A stretch of 64,000 nt of DNA from Streptomyces sp. C10-9-1 (GTDB taxonomy: Bacteria > Actinomycetota > Actinomycetes > Streptomycetales > Streptomycetaceae), in NCBI RefSeq assembly GCF_024497955.1, contig NZ_JANHKP010000015.1, positions 62,001 to 126,000 on the forward strand. Reading direction: 5' to 3'. The position numbers and the translations under genes were made by a program. Shown one piece after another: positions 54,630 through 62,972 of the stretch. Each line of letters begins with the position of its first letter. The stretch's first letter is position 1. The notes beneath the pieces are model-generated. The model had not been told where the DNA came from. It did not search any database and saw only the letters and a program-made list of their open reading frames with translations.

Positions 54630-55098
54630 CCCCGCCGCGGGGCGCGCCTGCGGGACGGTGCCGGGGGGCCGCCGGGCACGGAACCCGGCGACGGCGCGTC
54701 CCCGCGGAACCGGTCGCCCCGGGCGGCCGGGCGCCTCCGGTGCGGGGCCGACGCTCCCACACCGCGGCGGTGTGCGGCCGCCCGGCGGCGGGGCCCGCCC
54801 GGTCCTGCCCGGCGGCACCGCCCCGGCACGGCGTCCGCGGACGGAGCGCGGCGGGCCCGCCCGCCCCCGCGGCACCCGCCGCTCGCCCCTCCCTGCCCCG
54901 AGGGGCGCGAGCGAGGCGGCGTGATCCGCCCAAGCGGACCAGCGTCCGGCCCTGTGCGTCACCTGTTGGGGCCACAACCGCGCACCATGCCCGCCGCCTC
55001 CGCCGCGGCACGGCGCACCGGTGGGACGTTGGGCGGCGACCGCGCGCGGCCCCGTACGGGACCGGGCCGCCGTCTCCCGCGAGAGAATCGGAGCGACC
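54630..55098. other. Intergenic region before the secreted propeller protein
   Basis: No gene is supported in these 469 bases. They are very GC-rich and include a GTCCGCGGAC palindrome and several weak hairpins that may end the LAL transcript. The promoter of the next gene is probably in the last 150 bases but was not identified. Confidence 0.5.
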
Positions 55099-57117
55099 GT
55101 GCGACATCGCAACATCCTCCTGCTGAGTGCCGTCGTGTCGGCCCTGTCCGTCGGGGCGTCCTACGCCCAGCCGCCGACCGCACCCCCGGACCGGCACGGG
55201 GGGATCGCCCAGCAGGGCGTGGTGCGCAGCGGCGACACCCCGCTCTCCGCGGCCCGGGTGACCCTGTACCAGGCGGGTGACGGCACGGGGAAGGGCGCCC
55301 GCGCCCTGGCCCGGGCCCGCAGCGACGCGCAGGGCCGCTTCCGGCTCGTCTACCGGCGGCCCGCCGAACCCGGGGCCGTGCTGTACGTGACGGCGGACGC
55401 ACCGCGGGGGAAGCAGCGCGGACGCGCCGCACACGGGGTCGCCCCGGTCCGGCTCACCACCGTCCTCGGGCACGCCGGGCGCCGGGCGCCGATCGTCGTC
55501 AACGAGCGCACCACGGTGGCGGCCGGGTTCGCGATGGCGCAGTTCACCAAGGGGTCGGAGATCTCCGGCGGACACCCGGGCCTGCAGAACGCCGCCGGGG
55601 TCTCCCACAACCTGGCGGACATCGCGACCGGCGACGTCGCCCGGGTCCTCGCCACCGCCCCCAACGGGCGCGAGACCTCGGCGATGCGGGCCTTCAACTC
55701 GCTCGCCAACATCCTCTCGGGCTGCACCGCCGGGGAGACCTGCGGGGACCTGTTCGCCCTGGCCACGCCTCCCGGCCAGAGCCCCCCGCGGGACACCTTC
55801 CAGGCCGCCGCCGACATCGCCCGGGCCCCGGGCCACGACGTGGACGCGCTCTTCGGCCTCGCCTCCGTACGGCCGCTCTACACCCCGGCGCTGGGCGAGG
55901 CGCCCGACGCCTGGACCATCGCCCTGCGCTACGTGGGCAACGGCCACGAGATCGACGGACCCGGGAACGTCGCCTTCGACGCCGAGGGCACGGCCTGGAT
56001 CGCCAACAACTACGCCTTCGGCTCGGACCCGCTGAAGACGGCGTGCGGCTCGCGGATCCTGTCGCGGCTGACGCCCACCGGCGAGGCGGTACGCGGAGCC
56101 CCCTACCGGGGCGGCGGCCTGTACGGCGCGGGATACGGCGTCACCCTCGACCCGCGGGGCCGGGTCTGGGTGGGCAACTTCGGCTTCCAGGGCACCGGAT
56201 GCCCGAACGACGCCAGCCGGCTGTACCGGAGCGTGTCCGAGTTCACGCCCAACGGCCTGGCCCTCTCCCCGCCGTGGGGCTGGCGCCGGGGCGACATCCT
56301 CCAGCCGCAGGGCATGATGTCCGACCGCAGGGGCAACGTGTGGGTGGCCAACTGCGGCGGCCGCAGCGTCACGCGCATCCCGCAGGGGCGGGCGCGCGAC
56401 GCCCGCAACATCTCCTTCGGCGACCGGATCGTCAAGCCCTTCGACGTCACGGTCGACACCTCGGGCCGTACCTGGGTCACCGGCAACGGCACCGACAACG
56501 TGGGGCTGCTCTCCCCCTCGGGCGAGCTCCTCCGGACGGTCGAGGGCGGCGGCATCAAGCGCCCCATGGGCATCGCCTCGGACAGCCTGGGCAACGTCTG
56601 GGTCTCCAACGGCGGTGTGGTCGTCGCCCCGTGCGAGGGCACCACGCCCGCGATGCTGGCGGAGGCGGTCGTGGACATCGTCACCCGGCACGTGGACGCC
56701 TCGGTCACCATGATCCGCCCGGACGGCAGCACCCCGTCGGAGCCGTTCGTCAACGACGGCCTGTTCCTTCCCTGGGGCATGGCGGTCGACGGCAACGACA
56801 CGGTCTGGGTGTCGAACTTCGGCGGCCGGCGCGTGGCCAACCTCTGCGGCGCGCGGGTCTCCGCCTGTCCGCCGGGGCTGACGACGGGCGACCCCATCTC
56901 CCCTGCGGACACCGGGTACACCAGCGACGGCCTGGAGAGGAACACCGCGGTCCAGATCGACCCGTCCGGCAATGTGTGGCTGACGAACAACTGGCGGAAC
57001 GTGCCGGTGCAGACCAACCCCGGCGGGCTGGAGATGGTCGTCTTCGTCGGCCTGGCCGCCCCGGTGAGGACTCCGCTGCTCGGCCCGCCGCGGCAGCCCG
57101 GAGGCCACCGGTCCTGA
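55099..57117 (+). CDS. Secreted beta-propeller (NHL/Vgb-like) protein
   Basis: This 672-residue exported protein has a signal peptide (HRNILLLSAVVSALSVGASYA) from the GTG at 55099 (ATCGGAGCG upstream). Residues about 35-130 resemble a carboxypeptidase-regulatory-like beta domain (LSAARVTLYQAG, SDAQGRFRLVYRRP). The C-terminal ~400 residues contain repeated propeller blades of the kind seen in NHL and virginiamycin-B-lyase proteins (NVAFDAEGTAWIANN, VTLDPRGRVWVGNFG, MMSDRRGNVWVANCGG, MAVDGNDTVWVSNFGG). Function unknown; no lyase catalytic residues were assigned. A perfect 12-bp hairpin follows. Confidence 0.85.
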   Translation: MRHRNILLLSAVVSALSVGASYAQPPTAPPDRHGGIAQQGVVRSGDTPLSAARVTLYQAGDGTGKGARALARARSDAQGRFRLVYRRPAEPGAVLYVTADAPRGKQRGRAAHGVAPVRLTTVLGHAGRRAPIVVNERTTVAAGFAMAQFTKGSEISGGHPGLQNAAGVSHNLADIATGDVARVLATAPNGRETSAMRAFNSLANILSGCTAGETCGDLFALATPPGQSPPRDTFQAAADIARAPGHDVDALFGLASVRPLYTPALGEAPDAWTIALRYVGNGHEIDGPGNVAFDAEGTAWIANNYAFGSDPLKTACGSRILSRLTPTGEAVRGAPYRGGGLYGAGYGVTLDPRGRVWVGNFGFQGTGCPNDASRLYRSVSEFTPNGLALSPPWGWRRGDILQPQGMMSDRRGNVWVANCGGRSVTRIPQGRARDARNISFGDRIVKPFDVTVDTSGRTWVTGNGTDNVGLLSPSGELLRTVEGGGIKRPMGIASDSLGNVWVSNGGVVVAPCEGTTPAMLAEAVVDIVTRHVDASVTMIRPDGSTPSEPFVNDGLFLPWGMAVDGNDTVWVSNFGGRRVANLCGARVSACPPGLTTGDPISPADTGYTSDGLERNTAVQIDPSGNVWLTNNWRNVPVQTNPGGLEMVVFVGLAAPVRTPLLGPPRQPGGHRS

Positions 57118-57147
57118 GACCGGCGGCCTCCGGGTCCTCCCCCGCAC

Positions 57148-57180
57148 GGAGCGGCCGGCACCCCCGTGGCCGGCCGCTCC
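57148..57180 (+). terminator. Hairpin after the propeller protein gene
   Basis: GGAGCGGCCGGC (57148-57159) and GCCGGCCGCTCC (57169-57180) pair perfectly around a 9-base loop, 30 bp after the stop codon. It is a probable terminator and marks the left border of the mobile-element debris. Confidence 0.75.
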
Positions 57181-57270
57181 GGCGCGGCGCACCGCACGCA
57201 AGCCGCCCCCGCGAACGGTGGGGCGGGGCCGAGCAGGCCGTCCGGAGGCGTCCGGCCCCGGGGAGCACGC

Positions 57271-57986
57271 GTGCCCGGCACCGACGCCATCCACCAGGCC
57301 GTCCTCAAGATCCCGCCCGCGGCATGGACGGTGGCCGTCGAACCGGGAGGTGAGATCCGCGACGGCGCCTGGGTCGCCGAGCTCGACGGGGACGTCCTGA
57401 AGGGCTGGCCGCAGGGGGCTGATCGTCCGCAAGGAACGCCCACACCCGGTGCCCAGTTGCGGTTCACCGATGCTGACGGGCTGCGGCTCACGGCGTTCGC
57501 CACCAATACCACCGGCGTCCCGATCGCCGCACTCGAACTGCGGCACCGCCAACGCGCGAGAGCCGAAGACCGCATCCGAACCACTCGCGCTACCGGACTG
57601 CGCAACCTGCCCCTGCACGACACCGCGCAGAACCGGATCTGGCTGGAGATCGTCCAGATCGCCCACGACCTCCTCGCGTGGATGCCGATGCTCGCCGTGG
57701 CTCCTGCATGATCGTTCTGCGTAGAGAACAGGAATGATCACGCAGGCCACGGGCGCCCTGCGTCCAGGGCCAAGCAGCCCGACTCAACACGGAGCATGAC
57801 GCCGTGTCAGCAAGCCGAACTGGCGCACCGCTCAAGTTCGAAGACCCGCACTACCCCGACCGAAGCACTGGAACCCGGCGCTCACCCGACGCGACAGCCG
57901 GGCCATCAGCCCGCCTGCCACCAGCCCGCACAACCGAAACGGCTCGCCGAAGAAACCGACGGACCGTCACGAAAGATCCAGGCTAA
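57271..57986 (+). pseudogene. IS1380-family transposase remnant
   Basis: The translation AVLKIPPAAWTVAVEPGGEIRDGAWVAELDGDVLKGWP, then LRFTDADGLRLTAFATNTTGVPIAALELRHRQRARAEDRIR and NLPLHDTAQNRIWLEIVQIAHDLLAWMPML (given here in parts) recalls the C-terminal half of IS1380 transposases. Between KGWPQG and AQLRFTD the expected LIVRKERPHPG is in another frame, so two compensating frameshifts are present. The N-terminal half is missing and the frame ends at 57711. The following ~270 bases to 57986 may be the element's far end, cut by the IS5 insertion. Confidence 0.75.
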
Positions 57987-58885
57987 GAGCTCGTAACACG
58001 ATCTTGTTGATCGGCCCTGGTCGGCCGTGACCGGTGTGACGATTCGGCCGTTCGGGATGGTGTGACTACCCGGCCGTGGATCGTGGACGATGACCTGTGG
58101 GCGCTGATCGAGCCGTTGCTGCCGCCCTGGCCCGAGAGGTCGCCGGGGCCGCGGCCGGTGCCGGACCGGCTCTGCCTCCAGGGCATCCTGTTCGTCCTCC
58201 ACAACGACATGGCCTGGCAACTCCTGCCCCTGGAGCTGGGGTTCGGCTCAGGACAGACCTGCTGGCGGCGTCTTGAGCGATGGCAGGAGGCCGGGGTCTT
58301 CGACCAACTCCACCGCATTCTGCTCGCCGAGTTGAATGCGGCCGGCGAGCTGGACTGGTCCAGAGCGTGCGTCGACGGTTCCCATGTCCGCGCGAAAAAG
58401 GGGGCGCCGACACCGGCCCGTCGCCGGTCGACCGGCGGAAGACGGGCAGCAAGCACCATCTGATCTGCGACGGACACGGCACCCCGTTCAAAGTCATCAC
58501 CACGGCGGCCAACGTCAACGACGTCACCCAGACACTCGCCCTGGTCGACGGCATCCCGCCCGTTGCAGGCCGTCCCGGCCGACCCCGCCGACGGCCCGAA
58601 GCCCTGCTCGGCGACAAGGGCTACGACTCCAACCCCAACCGTCGTGAGCTGCGAAAACGCCGGATCCTGCCGGTCATTTCCCGCAGAGGTGCCCCGAACA
58701 TCCAGGGCCTGGGCAAGCTCCGCTACGTCGTCGAGCAGACCTTCGCCCTGCTCCACCAGTTCAAACGCCTCGCTGTCCGCTGGGAACGCCGCACCGAACT
58801 CCACGACGCCCTCGTCTCCCTGGCCTGCAGCCTCATCTGCTGGAGACGCCTCAAGAAGCGTCGATCATGATCGTGTTACGAGCTC
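57987..58885 (+). mobile_element. IS5-family insertion sequence, copy 1
   Basis: This 899-bp element is bounded by perfect 17-bp inverted repeats (GAGCTCGTAACACGATC at 57987-58003 and its complement at 58869-58885) and flanked by a 3-bp duplication TAA. It carries a transposase split over two frames joined at A5G5 (58395-58404). It appears identical to copy 2 at 59674-60572. It sits in or beside the IS1380 remnant. Confidence 0.93.
58062..58870 (+). CDS. IS5-family DDE transposase, made by -1 frameshift (copy 1)
   Basis: The first frame (GTG 58062 to 58463) carries the N-terminal helix-turn-helix region and the first catalytic Asp (Asp105 in CVDGSHV). The second frame, -1 relative to it and ending at 58870, has the second Asp (LLGDKGYDS) and the Glu (YVVEQTFALLHQFKRLAVRWERR). 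Slipping back one base at AAAAAGGGGG (58395-58404) joins them into a protein of about 269 residues, the usual size for this IS group. Family knowledge: many IS5/IS427-type elements use this arrangement. Confidence 0.88.
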
Positions 58886-58977
58886 TAACCATCAGGCACA
58901 CCTGGGCAACCGCGCGACATGACGAGTTGATCCCGTCAGACGAACTCGACATTATTGGATGGAAACCCTGCTGAACA

Positions 58978-59508
58978 TCAGGCAAAACTCGTGAAACTCG
59001 GGCCCGATTCAGTTGCACCGAACCCCCCGACGCTATCAAATGACTGATCACTAAGTAGGCGATACACGAACTCGGTCATCGGCATATCATACCGAACCCA
59101 GTCTCCAACTTCTTCGCGAATCAGAACTGGCCAGAGTTCAGCAGATTCTGACCTGTCGATGAGCCATGCAAATACGTCCCCCTGGGAACTCGTACCCCAC
59201 TCCATGACGCCGCCTTCCATCCCCGGAAGGTATAGCCCGTACGGCTGATACAGATCCAAAACGATCGGATGTTACTCAATGCTTCGACGGTCCAAATCCA
59301 GGGATTCAACAAGACTCGAATCCGAGCCACCCGGCGAGGAGTTAACGACAAGGAACTCAGAGAACTCGCCAACACCAAAGCTCTCACAGAACTCCTTGTA
59401 ATCGGAAGGCAGGGTGACCCCGATCCGGGATTCAATAGCCGACCAATCGATGTCAAGATGCAGTGAAGCCTGGCCGACTGCCGCTACGAGTTGACTGACC
59501 CAGGACAT
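58978..59508 (-). pseudogene. SUKH (SMI1/KNR4) immunity gene with in-frame stop
   Basis: From the ATG at 59508 (ribosome site GGAGGAAGGG) the protein reads like a SUKH-family immunity protein. The first part has IDWSAIESRIGVTLPSDYKEFCESFGVGEFSEFLVV. A TAA at 59272-59274 interrupts the frame. The same frame then continues with YGLYLPGMEGGVMEWG, GDVFAWLIDRSESAELWPVLIREE and a normal end at 58978. The whole would be 175 residues plus the stop. GC content is clearly lower than in the rest of the window. The start overlaps the end of the toxin fragment upstream by 25 bp, the typical toxin-immunity layout. Confidence 0.82.
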
Positions 59509-59673
59509 TGCATTCCCTTCCTCCATGGGGCATTACGAATGCGGACGCCACCCCAGCCAGCGCGGTTCCCAACCCAACGAAGGTCTAGGTAATCGGGGAC
59601 GGGATTCCCGCCGCTGTAGTGCGGTGTGACCTGATAATAGATAGTCTCGCCTGTCTTGACTCGCTTTGCTATA
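59484..59673 (-). pseudogene. C-terminal tail of a polymorphic toxin, cut by IS copy 2
   Basis: About 62 residues remain (KRVKTGETIYYQVTPHYSG, GNPVPDYLDLRWVGN, GWGGVRIRNAPWRKGMQ). The YxVTPxYxGxNxVP pattern is what I recall from the end of DNA/RNA non-specific endonuclease-type toxin domains of polymorphic toxins. The upstream part is missing: the frame enters the IS5 copy at 59674, and beyond it lies an IS630-like remnant, not toxin sequence. It overlaps the SUKH immunity gene start. The family call is tentative. Confidence 0.6.
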
Positions 59674-60572
59674 GAGCTCGTAACACGATCTTGTTGATCG
59701 GCCCTGGTCGGCCGTGACCGGTGTGACGATTCGGCCGTTCGGGATGGTGTGACTACCCGGCCGTGGATCGTGGACGATGACCTGTGGGCGCTGATCGAGC
59801 CGTTGCTGCCGCCCTGGCCCGAGAGGTCGCCGGGGCCGCGGCCGGTGCCGGACCGGCTCTGCCTCCAGGGCATCCTGTTCGTCCTCCACAACGACATGGC
59901 CTGGCAACTCCTGCCCCTGGAGCTGGGGTTCGGCTCAGGACAGACCTGCTGGCGGCGTCTTGAGCGATGGCAGGAGGCCGGGGTCTTCGACCAACTCCAC
60001 CGCATTCTGCTCGCCGAGTTGAATGCGGCCGGCGAGCTGGACTGGTCCAGAGCGTGCGTCGACGGTTCCCATGTCCGCGCGAAAAAGGGGGCGCCGACAC
60101 CGGCCCGTCGCCGGTCGACCGGCGGAAGACGGGCAGCAAGCACCATCTGATCTGCGACGGACACGGCACCCCGTTCAAAGTCATCACCACGGCGGCCAAC
60201 GTCAACGACGTCACCCAGACACTCGCCCTGGTCGACGGCATCCCGCCCGTTGCAGGCCGTCCCGGCCGACCCCGCCGACGGCCCGAAGCCCTGCTCGGCG
60301 ACAAGGGCTACGACTCCAACCCCAACCGTCGTGAGCTGCGAAAACGCCGGATCCTGCCGGTCATTTCCCGCAGAGGTGCCCCGAACATCCAGGGCCTGGG
60401 CAAGCTCCGCTACGTCGTCGAGCAGACCTTCGCCCTGCTCCACCAGTTCAAACGCCTCGCTGTCCGCTGGGAACGCCGCACCGAACTCCACGACGCCCTC
60501 GTCTCCCTGGCCTGCAGCCTCATCTGCTGGAGACGCCTCAAGAAGCGTCGATCATGATCGTGTTACGAGCTC
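59674..60572 (+). mobile_element. IS5-family insertion sequence, copy 2
   Basis: This is a second 899-bp element with the same 17-bp terminal repeats (59674-59690 and 60556-60572), in the same orientation and apparently the same sequence as copy 1. It is flanked by a different 3-bp duplication (ATA), so it came in by its own insertion event. It separates the toxin tail from the IS630-like remnant. Confidence 0.93.
59749..60557 (+). CDS. IS5-family DDE transposase, made by -1 frameshift (copy 2)
   Basis: Same two-frame organisation as copy 1: first frame from GTG 59749 to 60150, second frame ending at 60557, joined at A5G5 (60082-60091) to a ~269-residue DDE transposase. Both copies seem intact, so the element may still be active in this strain. 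Confidence 0.88.
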
Positions 60573-60892
60573 ATAAGAGCAATCCAGCGGAGACCGCACG
60601 GCGGCTACGGGTAAGTCTGACGTCGGTCGATGAGTGGCTGCGGTTGTGGCGGGAGGGCGGCGTGCAGGTGCCTGCCTCCCGCGGTGCCAGTGGATCGCGG
60701 TGCCGGCTGTCCACCTGCTGTCTGAAGAAGCTGGCGACATATCTCAAGGAGGTACCTGCCGCGCGCAGGCTGGTGGAAGAGACGGCCCGGGTGTGGGACG
60801 CGGCCAGGGTGGCCACGCTGACCGGCAGGAAGTCCCACGTCTCCTGCAGCGCCTCCGGCGCCAACCGGCTGATGCACCGGCTCGGAAAATAA
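60573..60892 (+). pseudogene. IS630-family transposase N-terminal remnant
   Basis: The frame after IS copy 2 (NPAETARRLRVSLTSVDEWLRLWREGGVQVPASRGASGSRCRLS and ARVATLTGRKSHVSCSASGANRLMHRLGK, in parts) matches the helix-turn-helix start region of IS630-type transposases. That region normally reads RRLRVSRxSxxRW...G...LSPAQ...WTLARVAxLI...RF. It lacks the catalytic domain and the true start, so it is a dead fragment. It ends just before the tRNA-Pro terminator. Confidence 0.7.
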
Positions 60893-60898
60893 TGATCA

Positions 60899-60932
60899 AG
60901 GGCCGGTTTCGGATTCCTCCGAAACCGGCCCT
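60899..60932 (-). terminator. Terminator of tRNA-Pro
   Basis: A perfect 15-bp stem (GGGCCGGTTTCGGA-type arms at 60899-60913 and 60918-60932) with a 4-base loop lies 20 bp downstream of the tRNA on the minus strand. It is followed on that strand by the T-rich TTGATCATTATTTTCC, a classic intrinsic terminator. Confidence 0.88.
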
Positions 60933-60951
60933 GACCCACGACTCTCTCGAG

Positions 60952-61025
<74 letters not shown>

Positions 61026-61157
61026 GTGCCCGCTGTGACCTGGGGTTTCCCCCGGCCGAACGTGCATGAGAACCATACAACACTCTGCGGGGCTCCCGTT
61101 GCAGCCGGTCCCCGGCACCGCGCGCACGCGGCGGGCGGTGTCCGCCACACTGGGTGC

Positions 61158-61652
61158 ATGGACGAGCGAGGAGGCGGCACCCCCCGGCGGGACCGCGACG
61201 CGGAGGGACGGGCCCGCAACGCCCGCCCGCGGGACGGGCTGGGGCGGCCGCTCCCCTACGGTGCGCCGGGGGTGGCGCGGCAGCCCGAGGGAGTGCTGCG
61301 CACTCCGGCCGGGACCCTGGAAGAGGCGCAGCGGCTGCTGGACGCGGGGATGCCGTTCCACGCCCACGAGGTGTTCGAGGACGCCTGGAAGTCAGGCCCG
61401 GAAGAGGAGCGGGAGTTGTGGCGCGGGCTCGCGCAGTTGGCCGTCGGTCTCACCCATGCGGCGCGGGGGAACGCGACCGGTGGCGCGCGGCTCCTGCGCC
61501 GTGGGGCGGAGCGGATCGCGGCGCACGGACCGGCTCACGGGATCGACGTGGGGGGTCTGGTGGGCTGGGCCGAGGACCTGGCGGAGCGGGCGGGCGACGG
61601 CGCGGCGGACCCGGTGGCGGAGTCGCCCCGGCTGACGGCGGGGCGGGGGTAG
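61158..61652 (+). CDS. DUF309 domain protein
   Basis: This 164-residue protein has the DUF309 core EAQRLLDAGMPFHAHEVFEDAWKSGPEEERELWRGLAQLAVGLTHAARGNATGGARLLRRGAE (in parts, residues about 57-120), with the conserved His and Glu of HAHEVFED. The family's function is not established. The ATG at 61158 follows a GGGTGC sequence with a weak ribosome site. It is divergent from tRNA-Pro and convergent with the DUF488 gene. Confidence 0.85.
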   Translation: MDERGGGTPRRDRDAEGRARNARPRDGLGRPLPYGAPGVARQPEGVLRTPAGTLEEAQRLLDAGMPFHAHEVFEDAWKSGPEEERELWRGLAQLAVGLTHAARGNATGGARLLRRGAERIAAHGPAHGIDVGGLVGWAEDLAERAGDGAADPVAESPRLTAGRG

Positions 61653-61768
61653 CCGGCCCTCCGGGGCGCACGGACGGCGCGGCCCGCGGGTCCGGTGAGT
61701 CCGGGGCGCTCGGCCCGGCTCCAGGCTCCCGACTGCCGCCTGCGGGAGCTGGATCCGCGCGCCGCAGC

Positions 61769-62155
61769 TCAGTTCGCGTGCGGCCCGGGCCGGGGGCCGA
61801 GCAGGCGGCGCAGGACGGCGACGTGCGCGGCCGCCGGGTCCTTCGCGGCCGTGAGCAGGGTCAGGGGGCCTTCGGCGGCCCTGGCCCGCAGCTCCTCCAG
61901 CGCCTTTGCGGCCTCGGGGGCGGTCAGCTCGGCCTCGTAGCGCCGGCGGAAGCCCTCCTCGTCCGCGTCCGGGCCGTGGTACCAGCGGCGCAGCTCCGTC
62001 GACGGCGTGAGGGCCTTGGGCCAGAGGTCGACGGCGGCACGGGCCCTGGCGAGTCCGCGCGGCCAGAGCCGGTCGACGAGGACGCGCAGTCCGTCGTCGT
62101 CCCGGGGGGCTTCGTAGATCCGGCGCACCCTCACGGTGCCGGAGGCTCGCGTCAT
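61769..62155 (-). CDS. DUF488 family protein
   Basis: This 128-residue protein of the YeaO/DUF488 type has VRVRRIYEAP, LRVLVDRLWPRGLARARAAVDLWPKALTPSTELRRWY and LLTAAKDPAAAHVAVLRRLL. Function is not established for the family. The ATG at 62155 is 11 bp downstream of the TetR gene stop on the same strand, so both may share a transcript. Confidence 0.88.
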   Translation of the reverse strand: MTRASGTVRVRRIYEAPRDDDGLRVLVDRLWPRGLARARAAVDLWPKALTPSTELRRWYHGPDADEEGFRRRYEAELTAPEAAKALEELRARAAEGPLTLLTAAKDPAAAHVAVLRRLLGPRPGPHAN

Positions 62156-62165
62156 GCCTCCAGGG

Positions 62166-62795
62166 TCACCGGGGCGGCCGCTCGGGGCCACCCGGCGGGC
62201 GGGCACCCAGTGCGGGCAGGAGGACGGAGTCGACGAAGCCGGCCAGCCCGCCGCTGCCGCCGAACCGCTCCTCGAACAGCCCTTCCACCCGGAGCATGCC
62301 GAGGAAGCACGGCGCCACATGGGCGAGGGCGGGGTGGTCCGCGGCGAGTTCACCGCGGGCGACGGCCCGGGCGAGGATCCCGTCGAGGGCGGCGACCTCG
62401 GGGCCGATGACCGTCTCCCGCAGCGCGGTGCGCAGTTCGGGGTACTGGAGGTACGCCTGGCCGACGGCCTCCATGAGCTCGGGGTCCCGCAGGGAGCGGT
62501 CCCCGGCGACGCGGGCGGCCTCGCGCAGGTCGCCGGCGAGCGAGCCGGTGTCGATGCCGCCGAAGAAGACGCAGCGGCTGCTGCCGAGAGCCGCGGTGAC
62601 GAGCTGGGCCTTGGTCTTCCACTGGCGGTAGAGGGTCGCCTTGCCGCAGCGTGTGCGCGCGGCGACGCCCTCCATGGTGACGGCCTCGTAGCCGCCCTCG
62701 CGCAGCAGGTCGAGGACGGCGGCGTACAGCTCGCGTTCGCGCTCGGGCGTGATGCGGCTGCGCCGTGCGGCGGCCGTGGCGGCCTGCGTGGACAT
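62166..62795 (-). CDS. TetR family transcriptional regulator
   Basis: This 209-residue repressor has an N-terminal DNA-binding part RERELYAAVLDLLREGGYEAVTMEGVAARTRCGKATLYRQWKTKAQLV (in parts, about 19-65) and a C-terminal ligand domain of the TetR_C type. The ATG at 62795 follows GAGAGGGGCCC. It is divergent from the PAP2-type gene across an elaborate palindromic operator, so it most likely represses itself and that gene. Ligand unknown. Confidence 0.9.
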   Translation of the reverse strand: MSTQAATAAARRSRITPERERELYAAVLDLLREGGYEAVTMEGVAARTRCGKATLYRQWKTKAQLVTAALGSSRCVFFGGIDTGSLAGDLREAARVAGDRSLRDPELMEAVGQAYLQYPELRTALRETVIGPEVAALDGILARAVARGELAADHPALAHVAPCFLGMLRVEGLFEERFGGSGGLAGFVDSVLLPALGARPPGGPERPPR

Positions 62796-62877
62796 GGGCC
62801 CCTCTCCCCGGTTCGGGCGTGCCGGGCGGCTCATGGCGGGCATGGCCGCAGTACCGAGCGTAGCCCCCGGAGGGAAC

Positions 62878-62916
62878 GAGACGCAAACGTATCGAGACGT
62901 TTGCGTCTCGATACGT
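62878..62916. promoter_or_regulatory. Interleaved double palindromic operator
   Basis: Two perfect 13-bp inverted repeats overlap. GAGACGCAAACGT (62878-62890) pairs with ACGTTTGCGTCTC (62897-62909). ACGTATCGAGACG (62887-62899) pairs with CGTCTCGATACGT (62904-62916). It is centred between the TetR start (62795) and the PAP2 start (62973) and is the probable binding site of that TetR protein. Confidence 0.85.
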
Positions 62917-62972
62917 CCGGGATCTAGGCTTCGCCCGATTGCTGCCGACGCGCTCGACCGAAGGGGCCGCCC

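Noticed and set aside
51597..57750. Very long minus-strand frames opposite the protease, LAL regulator and propeller genes
   Set aside because: They lack any recognisable domain, start signal or normal amino acid composition, and the plus-strand genes are well supported.
58978..59526. Two separate small genes (58978-59259 and 59272-59526) on the minus strand
   Set aside because: Both are in the same frame, separated only by one TAA, and together give one continuous SUKH-like protein. The second half has no ribosome site.
57987..60572. The two IS5 copies plus the toxin/immunity segment as one composite transposon
   Set aside because: Each copy has its own flanking duplication (TAA and ATA), and the outer flanks do not match, so two independent insertions explain the structure better.
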